Shown here piece by piece: positions 9,071-18,785 of a stretch of 64,000 nt of DNA. The stretch comes from Flammeovirga kamogawensis. GTDB lineage: Bacteria; Bacteroidota; Bacteroidia; Cytophagales; Flammeovirgaceae. The notes under the pieces were generated by a model, which searched no databases, had not been told where the DNA came from, and saw only the letters and a list, made by a program, of their open reading frames with translations. The stretch spans positions 1,426,001 through 1,490,000 of the forward strand of contig NZ_CP076128.1 in assembly GCF_018736065.1 (NCBI RefSeq), read 5' to 3'. The position numbers and the translations under genes were made by a program. Within the stretch, counting starts at the first letter, position 1. The number at the start of each line of letters is the position of its first letter.

Positions 9071-10075
9071 TTGATGAAGAGCAGTAAGCTTTCCTTTTTA
9101 CGCTATTTATTAATTGATAAACTTATCAGAAATAAACAATATCCATTTCCATCAAAACAAAGATTATTAGATAAATGTTCTGAAGAATTTGGTGTAAACT
9201 CACCTTCAACAATAGAAAAGGATCTGCAGGCATTAAGGTATGAGTTTGATGCACCGATAGCTTACAGTAAAAAGAATGGAGGATATTATTACACCAATAG
9301 TGAATACAAATTACTTGGTGTTAACTTAACAAGCGAACATCTAGAAGCCTTAAATTTTGTAGAAACTTTTTTAGTAGAATTTAAAGCATTACCTGTTTTT
9401 AATAATTTCTCTAATGCAGTAGATAAAGTTTTAGATGGTATTGATATCACAAAGTCTTTAAAAAACGATAAAGAGAATTTTGATAGTTTTATTCAATTAG
9501 AAAAATCAATCTACACTAAAGGTGATACTGTTTTCTCAGAAATTATAAATGCTATTAAAGACAACTACGTTATTGATATCGTTTACCAAAAATTTGATGC
9601 TGAAGAAGAAGAAAAATACACTTTCCACCCTTATCTTTTAAAAGAATTTAAAGGGTTATGGTATGTTGTGGGTTATGCTGAAAACAGACAAGGAATAAGA
9701 ACTTTTGCAATTGATAGGCTACAAAGTACTGAAAAGAAAAACAATGCTGTTTACATTCAGGCACATCAAGTAGACTTTGATAAGAACGCTTATTTTAAAA
9801 ATTGTATTGGGGTAACATTAAAAGGTAAACCTCAAGATATAATACTTTCTTTCAATTCTTTTGCGGCAAACTTTGTAAAAACAACCCCTATTCATGAAAC
9901 ACAAGAAATTCTTTCTGAAACAGACAACGAATTACAAATAAAAGTACGCTTGGTTGATAATAACGAATTGCGTTCTATGATATTAGGTTGGGGAGCACAA
10001 GTAGAGGTACTGTCTCCTTTTGGCTTAAGAAAAAAAATTGCACAAGAAATTAAAAATATAGCTCAACGCTATTAA
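9071..10075 (+). CDS. WYL-domain transcriptional regulator
   Basis: The N-terminal 70 residues form a winged helix-turn-helix of the DeoR/HTH_11 kind (KLSFLRYLLIDKLI then STIEKDLQALR as the recognition region). Residues about 155-240 make the WYL domain (IDIVYQKF, FHPYLLKEFKGLWYVVGY, IRTFAIDRLQ), a ligand- or nucleic-acid-sensing SH3-like fold. The tail to 334 is the WCX extension. WYL regulators sense nucleotides or ssDNA and often control defence or DNA-damage genes. Here the adjacent genes are an AcpH-like protein and a channel, which gives no clear regulon. Confidence 0.88.
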   Translation: MMKSSKLSFLRYLLIDKLIRNKQYPFPSKQRLLDKCSEEFGVNSPSTIEKDLQALRYEFDAPIAYSKKNGGYYYTNSEYKLLGVNLTSEHLEALNFVETFLVEFKALPVFNNFSNAVDKVLDGIDITKSLKNDKENFDSFIQLEKSIYTKGDTVFSEIINAIKDNYVIDIVYQKFDAEEEEKYTFHPYLLKEFKGLWYVVGYAENRQGIRTFAIDRLQSTEKKNNAVYIQAHQVDFDKNAYFKNCIGVTLKGKPQDIILSFNSFAANFVKTTPIHETQEILSETDNELQIKVRLVDNNELRSMILGWGAQVEVLSPFGLRKKIAQEIKNIAQRY

Positions 10076-10086
10076 CAATATATTAT

Positions 10087-10680
10087 TTGAATTATTTAGC
10101 TCATTTATACCTATCAAGAGATAATGATGAAGAAATGTTTGGCAACTTTATCGGAGATTTTGTAAAAGGTAAATCTTATAATCATTTGCCTATTAATGTT
10201 GCAAATGGCGTTCGTTACCATCGATTTATTGATGATTTTACTGACAATCATGAAATCACTAAAGAAATGGCGCATCGAATACGGCCTCATGCTAAAAGAT
10301 ATGCTATGGTTGTAACTGATATTTACCACGATCATTTTTTAGCTTTACAATGGAACACATTAGCCAATGATAAAAATTTAAGTGAATTTGCTAATTATTT
10401 TTATCAGCTTCCTTATTGGACAAAAGAATGGACGCCAGAAAAAGCTGTTAATATGTATCCTTTTCTAACTAAATACGATTGGTTAAATGCCTATAAAAAC
10501 TTTGATGGCTTAACAAAAGTTTTTGGTGGCATGCAAAATCGTATTAAAAATTTAGCTCCTATTGGTAATTCTGTGGAGTGGCTGAAGAACGATTACGATT
10601 TTTTCTTAGATTGCCACAATATTTTTTTTCCTGAGCTGCAAACTGCATTTAAAAAGTTCCGAGACAATGATCGTTATTAA
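10087..10680 (+). CDS. ACP phosphodiesterase-like protein (AcpH/DUF479)
   Basis: The 197-residue protein matches the AcpH family, which removes the 4'-phosphopantetheine arm from holo-acyl carrier protein. It opens NYLAHLYLS, then GNFIGDFVKG and RYHRFIDDFTD, an HD-like metal-binding helical fold. The start codon is TTG: no ATG lies near, and the family conservatively begins M-N-[YF]-L-A-H, so position 10087 is the likely start. It begins 11 bases after the WYL gene and its end overlaps the channel gene by 14 bases, so translation of the three is probably coupled. Confidence 0.82.
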   Translation: MNYLAHLYLSRDNDEEMFGNFIGDFVKGKSYNHLPINVANGVRYHRFIDDFTDNHEITKEMAHRIRPHAKRYAMVVTDIYHDHFLALQWNTLANDKNLSEFANYFYQLPYWTKEWTPEKAVNMYPFLTKYDWLNAYKNFDGLTKVFGGMQNRIKNLAPIGNSVEWLKNDYDFFLDCHNIFFPELQTAFKKFRDNDRY

Positions 10681-11329
10681 TACTAAAATACGTGATTTCC
10701 TTGAAGAAAGTAGGTATGTAATTCTTCTAATTGCTTACTTCCTTGTATTATGGGTTCCCATTATTTTTCAATCCCTCCATATCTCCGACGAGCTATCTGA
10801 TATCTCTTTGGTTGTACTTATGTTTGCTATTCTAAATTTTATTAGAAAGGCAAAATTTTATAATAAAATCACTTTAGTTATAACTTTCTTTATAATTACA
10901 GGAAGAAGTGCAAGTGTTGGTACGGAAAGTGATTCAGTAAATATTGCAAATTGGGTAGCAATGCTTATCTACTTCTCAGTTTTCCTGACTATATTGTTAA
11001 AACAAGTTTGGTCGGCAAAAAGCGTGAATATGAATACTATCCTCGGAGCAATTGCCGGATACATTCAGATTGGTGTGATCGAATTTATATTATTTAAGAT
11101 TTGTGATGCATTGTTTGATGGAAAGGCATTTAATACTACTGTTTCGATAGCAGATATAATCTATTTTAGCTTTGTAACATTAACAACTGTAGGCTATGGA
11201 GATATAACTCCAGTTGTGGATGAAGCTCGAGCGTTTAGTGTTATATTCGCAATGATCGGACAATTTTATATGGCAATTTTAATGGCTCTTCTTGTTGGGA
11301 AATATCAACAAGAACATTCAAAACAATAA
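10667..11329 (+). CDS. Potassium channel-like membrane protein (ion-trans 2 pore)
   Basis: Residues 174-179 read TVGYGD, the K+ selectivity filter, between the pore helix (IIYFSFVTLT) and a last membrane helix (about 188-210). Four or five further hydrophobic segments lie before it (about 17-36, 46-60, 68-80, 95-113 and 124-145). There is no arginine-rich voltage sensor and no long cytoplasmic RCK/NAD-binding domain, so gating is not evident. Length is 220 residues. Its start lies inside the AcpH gene, the usual sign of translational coupling. Confidence 0.85.
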   Translation: MIVINTKIRDFLEESRYVILLIAYFLVLWVPIIFQSLHISDELSDISLVVLMFAILNFIRKAKFYNKITLVITFFIITGRSASVGTESDSVNIANWVAMLIYFSVFLTILLKQVWSAKSVNMNTILGAIAGYIQIGVIEFILFKICDALFDGKAFNTTVSIADIIYFSFVTLTTVGYGDITPVVDEARAFSVIFAMIGQFYMAILMALLVGKYQQEHSKQ

Positions 11330-11360
11330 ATTATTAACTTTCCAAATAACTATAATTAAT

Positions 11361-11741
11361 ATGGATAAATTATTTATCAAAAAGAAAGAGTTTGTTCCTG
11401 AGGTAAACTTCGAACCAGCTAAGGGATTACTTGAAATTTCAGGTCAATCTTACCATGAGTATACTGCTGAATTTTTTGAACCACTATTTGAATGGGTTGG
11501 AAAATACCTTGAAGAAAGTGGTCATGATATTACTTTAAACTATAAGATGACTTATTTTAATACTGCATCTTCAAAAAGCTTTTTCCAAATTATTGAAATG
11601 TTACAAGCTTACGAAGAAAGTGGTAAAGGAAAAGCCATAGTTAATTGGTATTATAAAAAAGACGATGAAGATATGTTAGAAACTGGAGAAGACTTTATTA
11701 GTGACTCTGGATGGAAAAATATACATTTAATCGGTTATTAA
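11361..11741 (+). CDS. SiaC/DUF1987-family regulatory phosphoprotein
   Basis: A 126-residue protein of the DUF1987 family, whose characterised Pseudomonas member SiaC is phosphorylated by SiaB and acts in a c-di-GMP/biofilm partner switch. The pattern is visible: FVPEVNFEPAKGLLEISGQS, the phosphosite region YFNTASSKSFFQII, then WYYKKDDEDMLETGE. I chose the ATG at 11361 because the family begins just before its F-x-P motif; an upstream TTG in frame would overlap the channel gene. No SiaB or PP2C phosphatase partner is adjacent. It follows the channel gene by 31 bases. Confidence 0.8.
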   Translation: MDKLFIKKKEFVPEVNFEPAKGLLEISGQSYHEYTAEFFEPLFEWVGKYLEESGHDITLNYKMTYFNTASSKSFFQIIEMLQAYEESGKGKAIVNWYYKKDDEDMLETGEDFISDSGWKNIHLIGY

Positions 11742-11818
11742 TTGTAATACTCCTTAAAAGAAACTTTATGAGGAAACTATTACACTAAAAATATATCGTA
11801 TAGGGATTTTCCCTACTT

Positions 11819-11849
11819 AAGACCTTTTTGAAATAAAAAGGTCTTTTTT
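11819..11849 (+). terminator. Intrinsic terminator
   Basis: AAGACCTTTTT pairs with AAAAAGGTCTT around a short loop and is followed by a T run. It ends the WYL-AcpH-channel-SiaC transcript. Confidence 0.85.
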
Positions 11850-11951
11850 TATAATAAATAACTTGAAGTATACGTTTAAAAACTGTAATTGTACTATTGA
11901 CACATCTTTTTGGACTGATTTTGGCTCCGAAAATATCGATTAGTTGTTTTA

Positions 11952-11991
11952 ATGTAAATTAAATTACATCATGATTTATTTTACATGTAAA
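11952..11991. promoter_or_regulatory. Paired ATGTAA palindromes upstream of the small membrane protein gene
   Basis: ATGTAAATTAAATTACAT at 11952-11969 is an inverted repeat with two central mismatches. TTTACATGTAAA at 11980-11991 is a perfect 12-bp palindrome. Together they give four ATGTAA/TTACAT half-sites in 40 bases, about 80 bases before the next gene. This arrangement suggests a dimeric regulator binding two sites. Confidence 0.45.
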
Positions 11992-12069
11992 CCATTTTTT
12001 AAACCTAATCGTATTGAGTAGAAAATAGTTTAAAAACATTTTACTCTTTTATAATTAAATGAACATTTT

Positions 12070-12342
12070 ATGATTTGGCTTTTTAATACTATACTTCTTT
12101 TATACTTAGCTGTTTCTAATATTGCTATTGTTTTTAGAATTTATAAATCATTCTTACAGTACATGACTCCTGTAAAAGGCTACCTTACTATTGCCGTACT
12201 TTTTGCATCATTAGGTGGTATTGATTATTATGTATACGAAGTAACAACCGAAAAATTTGTTGTAGTAGAAGAAACAAAAAAAGTATTCCAACAAATTGAA
12301 GAACGTGGTTTAGAATTACAGCAATTCGCTAACCAAAAATAA
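12070..12342 (+). CDS. Small membrane protein, function unknown
   Basis: A 90-residue protein with two hydrophobic helices (about 3-24 and 35-54) and a C-terminal acidic/amphipathic helix rich in E, Q and K (about 60-88). No family recognised. It is single, behind the paired palindromes and before a strong terminator, so it seems separately regulated. Confidence 0.65.
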   Translation: MIWLFNTILLLYLAVSNIAIVFRIYKSFLQYMTPVKGYLTIAVLFASLGGIDYYVYEVTTEKFVVVEETKKVFQQIEERGLELQQFANQK

Positions 12343-12404
12343 TTTACTACTACTTATTTATACGCTCATTACTTAAGCTATTTATACTAAATAAGAAATT
12401 ATAT

Positions 12405-12442
12405 AAACACCCTTAATTGAATATGATCAATTAAGGGTGTTT
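12405..12442. terminator. Bidirectional intrinsic terminator
   Basis: AAACACCCTTAATTGA pairs perfectly with TCAATTAAGGGTGTTT around ATATGA. It lies between the small membrane protein gene and the convergent 2035-residue gene. Confidence 0.9.
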
Positions 12443-12448
12443 TGTTTT

Positions 12449-15400
12449 CTATTTAATAAAGTTCTTTACCTCTAAAATTTCTCCATTTTCAATTATTGTG
12501 ACTACATAAATACCAGAAGGAAAATTATTCACATCTACAGCAGTTGTTTTAGTTTGTAAACTCCCTTTACACATTTCTACCCCTTGTGCATTAAATATTT
12601 TATATTCTGAATTTTTAGTTTCAGAATACGCTATCATTAATGTATTTTTCACTGGGTTTGGATACAATAAAAGTGACCTGTTTTCTAAAGTCAAATCGGT
12701 AGAAAGTACGGCACTTCGTGATACAGGTAATTGAAGTGCAGAAAATACTTCTAGCGTGTAATCTTTCTGAAGTAGCACTTGAATATTAAATTCTGATCCC
12801 ATTAAACTGTTGATACTTGATAAGTTTAATGTCACCTCGCCTTGCTGACTCATTACTTGTTTTGGAATAATTTCTCCAATAACTTGATTATTTTCTGTAT
12901 TCTGTACCGTTACTGGATTACACTCTCCAATTTCAACTTGTTGATCACCTATTGTAAATACCCACAATAAATTGTCATTATTGTTATAAATAGCGGTATC
13001 TATAGTATAGTCTATTGTTAACTCATTCTCATTAATAGAATAAGAATATTTTAATGGTTCATCTTTTAAAACAGAATACTTAAACCTATCTAAAAAGGTT
13101 TGCAGTTCAGCACCTTCCATCAATTCACCATCTAATGTTAACGAATATGGACTATCTTCTTCACCAAAAGAATCCAAACCATACCATAAGCGTCTTGCTT
13201 CAGTCCATTCCGATCCTCTTTCGTAAATTGGGTCTTCACAATCTAAACTTCGTTCTAGGTAATAATTATGAATATAGTTCTGATCATTATTACCCACAGT
13301 TTCTAATGATTCATAAATCTTTTGAAGTGTTTCATGATGCGTGCTATTATTTGCTTGCAAGAAAGATTCAACCATAACTCTTCTTTCTCTATCACGAATA
13401 ATAAATTGTTTTGGTTCAAAAAACTCCTCATTTGCAGTACCATAGCTAAACACAAGTCTAAACTGTGTTTTATCCATCTCTAAATCAACAACGTCATCTA
13501 TAGATAGTCTACTTTCAACATTTCCTAACGCACCAGACCAAGCATAACCATTTTCGTTAGAAACAAGATTATTATTATAGAGACCATAGGTGTTGTACCA
13601 ATTCCAAACTTCTGCATCAGTACCTACTGTAACCCATGCCGTATTAGCTCCTTGAGCAGTAATTTGTCTCACCTGAAGAAAAATTCCATTTCGTTCTGTA
13701 GTATTACTCTCAAAAGTAAATTTTATCATCGGTTTACTTAATCCACTGATATCAAAAATATCAGAAGTTAAAGCGAGATAAGCATTTTGTGAATTCTTTT
13801 GAAGCTCAAAACGTCCAAGTGTTTCATTCCAAGGAATAGATGCCCCTGCTGTACTATTTCTATAAACTATAATCTGATTATTTGAATTAATTGTACTCAA
13901 ATTCCAATTTTTTATATCCAAGTCCTCTTCATTATCTAAAGTAACCTTATCTACAGCTATTGTATATTCTTCTTCAAAACCACAACTTTCATCACTAGTA
14001 AAGGCATTTAGTTTAAAAGTAAGCTCATCTCCGTCAAATTCTTCTGTCAATTGATATGAAAAGTTTTCAACTCTACTTGTCACTCTCTTATTCACAATAT
14101 TAACTCCTTTTGTTTCGGTACTTAAAGTATATGTTCTTTCTTTAAATTCTGATAACGCAATATTTATAACGTTAAAATCACCAACTAAAGGAAATGACGT
14201 TAATAACTCTGTTGTAATTTTGGGTTCGTACAGAGTTTCAAAATTAGCTGCACCAATCACTTGCTCTACTTCATTGTTCTTAAAAATTAGTCTTAATTCG
14301 AATTCTTTCTTTCTAATAGTAGAATCACTATGTAGAACTAATGGGTTAAATTGATACGTAAAATCTTGAGTCTTCTCAAAAGCCGTATTTTCTACATTTT
14401 TGTTATTTATAATATCATATAACTCTAATGTTAACTCTCCTACTCCTAAATTTGTGTAATAGTCTGTAAATCGATTATTAATAGTTATTGCAAAGGTTTC
14501 ATCTCCTTGTTCTCCACTACAATACAATGGTTTTAAGGCATTATCAGCAATTATATTTTCTGTTGTTATTTCAAAACGCAATGTATCAGCAATATAAGCT
14601 TTATGAATATCTTTGGCTCTTGCTATCACATTCACTTCTACTTCACCAGTTCCTTCATCACCAATTAAATATAAATCTTCAGGTCGCATGTTTTTAGAAG
14701 ATATAGGAAAATATAGTAGTTCTTCAATAACTAAGTTTTGGTTGTCAAGATTAGTGACAATTTCAAACTCATTTCCAGTATCATGATATAACCTCCAATC
14801 ATTTGTTATTTCAACGTCTGGAATATTGGATATAGCTAATGTTTGATAAGTTGTAGTATTACGCCCATCTCTATTTCCCATCTGAAAGCCTAGAATTTTT
14901 GGACCATATTCAATTTGGTCATTTACTAAAAATAAATGCTTAGACAAAGTAAAAGAATGGCTCGTTTGATCTACCTCCCTAATATCAAATTGTTCTAGTA
15001 AAATATCATTTTCATTATCTCTAAGATATACAAAAAGTGTGTCTCCATTAAGGTTAGGTCTTTGTTCATCTGATATCTCTTTAATACTCTCAATGGTTAC
15101 TTCAAGATCGTCATTTGTACCATCATTAGATACACTCCATTTATTAATCTGTACATTATCATAATTTACCGTTACATTAGAAGGTACTGGAAAAACTATT
15201 TCAGGACCAACTATTCTATTTATTGTAATTATTTCATTTGCGTTATTAACCACAGAAATATCAAATTCTAATTTACGTTTAGCATGAAAAATTAGATGAG
15301 AAATATTCACAGAAATAGTAATGTATTTAATATTGTTCTCCTGTGTAAAAGTTATCTCGCTTTCTGCTTCTTCCCCTTCAATAAGTCCTAAAAACCTTAT

Positions 15401-18400
15401 CTCAACAGATGATAAACCCTCACTCTCATACGGAATTTTTATGGTTTGTAAACCTGCTTTCAATACTTCTCCATCTTTAGAGTATAGAATATCCGATTCA
15501 GTTGTTTTTACATTAAATGGAGGTGTTTTTTCTACTTTAAACGATTTATTGAGAATTATTTCCCTAGTATTATCACATGTAATTTTATCTGAACCATTGC
15601 ATTTTGTTGTATTTCCTAGCTGATCTTCTAAGATTAATTCATTAAGGATAACTGTTCCACTAGAAGGTAGAATATCGTTTTGAATCAGAAATTCTAGATT
15701 GGTTTTGTGACCTTCTGTAGAAGACCTATAAATATCAATAAAACCTAAAGATGTATTTGTTTCTCCTTTGTGGACAAGTTCTAACTTACAGCTATTAGGG
15801 TTTAAAATTAAATCTTCTACCTCAATGGTAAAGATTGTTGGTTCAGCTAAATTTACCCATCCAATTGGTTCAATATCATCTACTTGCACTGTCGGCAATG
15901 TAATATCTATAGGTTCATTCTCATTAATACCAGTAAAAGTAATACCATTTTCTATTATCCTTGGTGGCGTAAAATCATAAATAAAACTATTTGTAATAGA
16001 TGCTTCCCTTCTACCTCCATCCGTCTCATAAAGGTTTACCCTAACTTGCATTACTGTACCTTCATCTATATTTAATAGGTTGGGAATTACCACATTAAAA
16101 TTAGATGTAATATCTTCTTTTACTAAAGTTAATGGTTGATTTATTTCTTCTCCATTTTTTGTATAAATCAGTGTTGCTATAGAATTGTCTGAAATTGCAG
16201 AGTTCAATAAGCTATGTTGATATTGAATAATAGAACCATTCCGTACGTAAAGACTATCCGTTAGTTTTTCTATGGTAAAATCGATAGGTAGAATTATTAA
16301 AGGTGCATCTGGCGTAAAAGTTCTTTCTATATTTGACTTATTTTTGAGTATAGTTTCAAAGCTAAAGTTAGTATTATTAAAAAAGTCTTCAGAATTAATA
16401 TTGTCAATTACAAAATAGAATGATTCAAATGGATTAGTATTTTCTGTTTCTAACTGACTAATAGTAACTTCTTTTTTTGTATTTAAAATATTTATATTAA
16501 TATCATTAGTACTATTCATTGAGCCACTAAAACCTACTGCCACTTTCAGTTTTCCATTTGTTAGCGTAGACGGATTTACTATTTCATTATTATCAGCATC
16601 ATATTGAATATAAGCTATTGTATTAATAGAAATATTCTCTTCCTTTTCATAAGAGAGAGCGTTGATAATTTCGGATGATGAATAAGTATTACCTGCCTGA
16701 TCATTTAAATTTAGTGTTATTGTAGATAACGCTCCTTTATTTCTTAAATTCTCAAATGCATCAATAGGAATAACAAATTCTAAATTGTATACCCCTGCAG
16801 CATTTTTTACAGGTGTATTATGAAGGGGTAAAGTAATAGATTTTTCATTTCCATTATTCATTATTCCTTTTAAAGATAAGTTACATGCTCCCTGATTCAA
16901 ATTTAAAGCATAATCGGAAACATCAAATTTAAATTTCATCGGTCCCGATAAATCTATCCAATTTGAATTGATGACTACTTCGTCTAAATTTTGTGAATTA
17001 ACTTGAGGAGCAGAACCATCATATATACTTGAAGACGTATGTATTGAACTGTTGCCTAGGTTGTCTTCTAATCTTATCAATAACTCAAAGCGTTCTCCTT
17101 CTATTATTCCTATATTTTCCTTATTAATGGATACTGTGAACTCTTGATTATCTGTAAAAATAATAGATGCATTAGTAATAAAAGTACCATCATTTTTTTG
17201 TAAAATTGCTTGAGATCTAACCCTGTTTATCTGTGTATTATTATTTTGATCTAACAAGTAAGAATAATCAATATTTAATACACCTGTACCATTTATAATA
17301 GAGGGTATTGTATTAAATTCACTAGGGTTTATCGTTATGGGTGCATTTGTTAGATTAACCTTAAAATCATAATTTCTTGAATTTCCAGCCAAATCTGTTG
17401 ATGTAAATCTTGCATATAAAGACGTGTTCAAACCATCCTCATCTCTAAAAAAAGACCCATTTATACTTGGAGCCCTAAAATTTAACGTTCTGCCTTTATT
17501 ATTATCAATTCCATTGCTACTTCCTTCAAAGAAGGATATATTATGTAATGATTTAAATAGATTTGTTCTCTGTTCATCCTTATAAAATATTAATGTTTCA
17601 GAATAATCATCTGTTAATGGAGTATAATGCTTGTCAGATAATTGTATCTGAAATGATACAAAGTCATTATCAATATCTTGTTCATTAACTCCATCTTCAT
17701 TTTGAACTATTGACGTATTAGTTTCTTGTATTCTTGGGGATCGACTATCTATCGTCAGACTCGGTTGTGTTTCTGAAGAAGTAGGTGATAGTACCAAATA
17801 ATCATAGTCTTCTCCATTATGATTAGTAGTACCTGAATATGAAGTAGATTGCTTCATATAATATTTTTCAGGTTCAATATTATTTATAATAATATTAAAA
17901 TTTGAAAAGACCACATTAGTATATGTATAACCATCAGTTCTAGGAAATTCATACCATTTCTTATCATTACAGATTAATGACATAGTTCGATATTCAAGAT
18001 CTGGATCATTTCCATCTATATCAATTGGACGAGGACCATTTATAATAATAGAAGGAACTCCATCTTCCGATTTTACAAAAAATGTATTTGAACTTAAATT
18101 TAATCTTCCATTAAGACAATTTGTTTTTGAAAAGCTTAATACCAATTTAATAGTAATCGTATTTTCATCATTCTCATTATTACTTAATAAAGATGAAAAT
18201 ATTGTTTTATTTATATATGCATAATATAGATCTTTTCCATTATTCGTTAGTTGTTTATTAACTGAAATTAGAGTACTATTTAATATTACCCAATCTGATC
18301 TTCCAAGTTTAATTTTTGTATCTGAATTATTAATTCCCGTAAAATCTAAGTTGTAATCATTTAAAGCATTTGCAGAAGTATAAAAACTGATTGTCACAAA

Positions 18401-18556
18401 TTCAGAATTGTTTGTTCTATCTAACAATTTATTCTCTCCATCAACTATAATTTGGTTTTCAGTCACCACAAAACTTACTTCATCTACATACTCTGCTTGA
18501 CTATAACAGTAAATATTGAAAAAGAGTGTAAAAATTAAAATGATATAATGTTTCAT
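12449..18556 (-). CDS. Very large secreted Ig-like protein with T9SS sorting tail
   Basis: The 2035-residue product has a signal peptide (residues 1-19, ending YCYSQ). A long body is made of beta-rich units in which phrases such as D-x-x-G-N (LADNLGNSS, NLNDQAGNTYS, LEDQLGNTT) recur every 100-150 residues, typical of Ig-like/cadherin-like domains. The C-terminal 75 residues are a T9SS type A sorting domain (LLYPNPVKNTLMI, FPSGIYVV, VKNFIK), so it is exported across the outer membrane and anchored or released. Around residues 1720-1810 the pattern RRVMVESFLQANNSTHH resembles an Omp28/thioredoxin-like domain whose CxxC has been lost (weak). Substrate or partner unknown. It may be an adhesin. 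Confidence 0.85.
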   Translation of the reverse strand: MKHYIILIFTLFFNIYCYSQAEYVDEVSFVVTENQIIVDGENKLLDRTNNSEFVTISFYTSANALNDYNLDFTGINNSDTKIKLGRSDWVILNSTLISVNKQLTNNGKDLYYAYINKTIFSSLLSNNENDENTITIKLVLSFSKTNCLNGRLNLSSNTFFVKSEDGVPSIIINGPRPIDIDGNDPDLEYRTMSLICNDKKWYEFPRTDGYTYTNVVFSNFNIIINNIEPEKYYMKQSTSYSGTTNHNGEDYDYLVLSPTSSETQPSLTIDSRSPRIQETNTSIVQNEDGVNEQDIDNDFVSFQIQLSDKHYTPLTDDYSETLIFYKDEQRTNLFKSLHNISFFEGSSNGIDNNKGRTLNFRAPSINGSFFRDEDGLNTSLYARFTSTDLAGNSRNYDFKVNLTNAPITINPSEFNTIPSIINGTGVLNIDYSYLLDQNNNTQINRVRSQAILQKNDGTFITNASIIFTDNQEFTVSINKENIGIIEGERFELLIRLEDNLGNSSIHTSSSIYDGSAPQVNSQNLDEVVINSNWIDLSGPMKFKFDVSDYALNLNQGACNLSLKGIMNNGNEKSITLPLHNTPVKNAAGVYNLEFVIPIDAFENLRNKGALSTITLNLNDQAGNTYSSSEIINALSYEKEENISINTIAYIQYDADNNEIVNPSTLTNGKLKVAVGFSGSMNSTNDININILNTKKEVTISQLETENTNPFESFYFVIDNINSEDFFNNTNFSFETILKNKSNIERTFTPDAPLIILPIDFTIEKLTDSLYVRNGSIIQYQHSLLNSAISDNSIATLIYTKNGEEINQPLTLVKEDITSNFNVVIPNLLNIDEGTVMQVRVNLYETDGGRREASITNSFIYDFTPPRIIENGITFTGINENEPIDITLPTVQVDDIEPIGWVNLAEPTIFTIEVEDLILNPNSCKLELVHKGETNTSLGFIDIYRSSTEGHKTNLEFLIQNDILPSSGTVILNELILEDQLGNTTKCNGSDKITCDNTREIILNKSFKVEKTPPFNVKTTESDILYSKDGEVLKAGLQTIKIPYESEGLSSVEIRFLGLIEGEEAESEITFTQENNIKYITISVNISHLIFHAKRKLEFDISVVNNANEIITINRIVGPEIVFPVPSNVTVNYDNVQINKWSVSNDGTNDDLEVTIESIKEISDEQRPNLNGDTLFVYLRDNENDILLEQFDIREVDQTSHSFTLSKHLFLVNDQIEYGPKILGFQMGNRDGRNTTTYQTLAISNIPDVEITNDWRLYHDTGNEFEIVTNLDNQNLVIEELLYFPISSKNMRPEDLYLIGDEGTGEVEVNVIARAKDIHKAYIADTLRFEITTENIIADNALKPLYCSGEQGDETFAITINNRFTDYYTNLGVGELTLELYDIINNKNVENTAFEKTQDFTYQFNPLVLHSDSTIRKKEFELRLIFKNNEVEQVIGAANFETLYEPKITTELLTSFPLVGDFNVINIALSEFKERTYTLSTETKGVNIVNKRVTSRVENFSYQLTEEFDGDELTFKLNAFTSDESCGFEEEYTIAVDKVTLDNEEDLDIKNWNLSTINSNNQIIVYRNSTAGASIPWNETLGRFELQKNSQNAYLALTSDIFDISGLSKPMIKFTFESNTTERNGIFLQVRQITAQGANTAWVTVGTDAEVWNWYNTYGLYNNNLVSNENGYAWSGALGNVESRLSIDDVVDLEMDKTQFRLVFSYGTANEEFFEPKQFIIRDRERRVMVESFLQANNSTHHETLQKIYESLETVGNNDQNYIHNYYLERSLDCEDPIYERGSEWTEARRLWYGLDSFGEEDSPYSLTLDGELMEGAELQTFLDRFKYSVLKDEPLKYSYSINENELTIDYTIDTAIYNNNDNLLWVFTIGDQQVEIGECNPVTVQNTENNQVIGEIIPKQVMSQQGEVTLNLSSINSLMGSEFNIQVLLQKDYTLEVFSALQLPVSRSAVLSTDLTLENRSLLLYPNPVKNTLMIAYSETKNSEYKIFNAQGVEMCKGSLQTKTTAVDVNNFPSGIYVVTIIENGEILEVKNFIK

Positions 18557-18608
18557 TTTAGCTATCTAAAAGAATTAAAAGTACTAGTATTATATATCTG
18601 TCTCATTC

Positions 18609-18674
18609 TCAATAATACTTTACTTTGATTACCTATGGGTTAAGTTATAGGCAATCAAAGTAAAGTATTATTGA
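18609..18674. repeat. Long inverted repeat (22-bp arms)
   Basis: The arms 18609-18630 and 18653-18674 are perfect reverse complements (TCAATAATAC... paired with ...GTATTATTGA). After one mismatch, a further 5-6 bp pair inward, leaving a loop of about 10 bases. It lies between the BspA-like gene and the 2035-residue gene and could end or stabilise the BspA transcript. It lacks a classic T run on the minus strand. Confidence 0.7.
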
Positions 18675-18785
18675 TGTGAGTTTTATCCTTAATAGCCTAT
18701 CTTTCTATTTGTCGGTTCCTTATTTCTATGTAAAAGGAATAGAAGAAATACACTAAAAAGACATCACTTTTCATTCAAAAAAAGG

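Larger units (their letters stand above)
11742..12069. other. Intergenic region with terminator and palindromic boxes
   Basis: No gene is apparent. The stretch holds the terminator at 11819-11849 and a cluster of ATGTAA/TTACAT half-sites at 11952-11991. The rest is AT-rich. Confidence 0.6.

Noticed and set aside
11292-11360. Upstream TTG start for the SiaC-like gene
   Set aside because: It would overlap the channel gene and add 23 residues not expected before the family's conserved start; the ATG at 11361 fits better.
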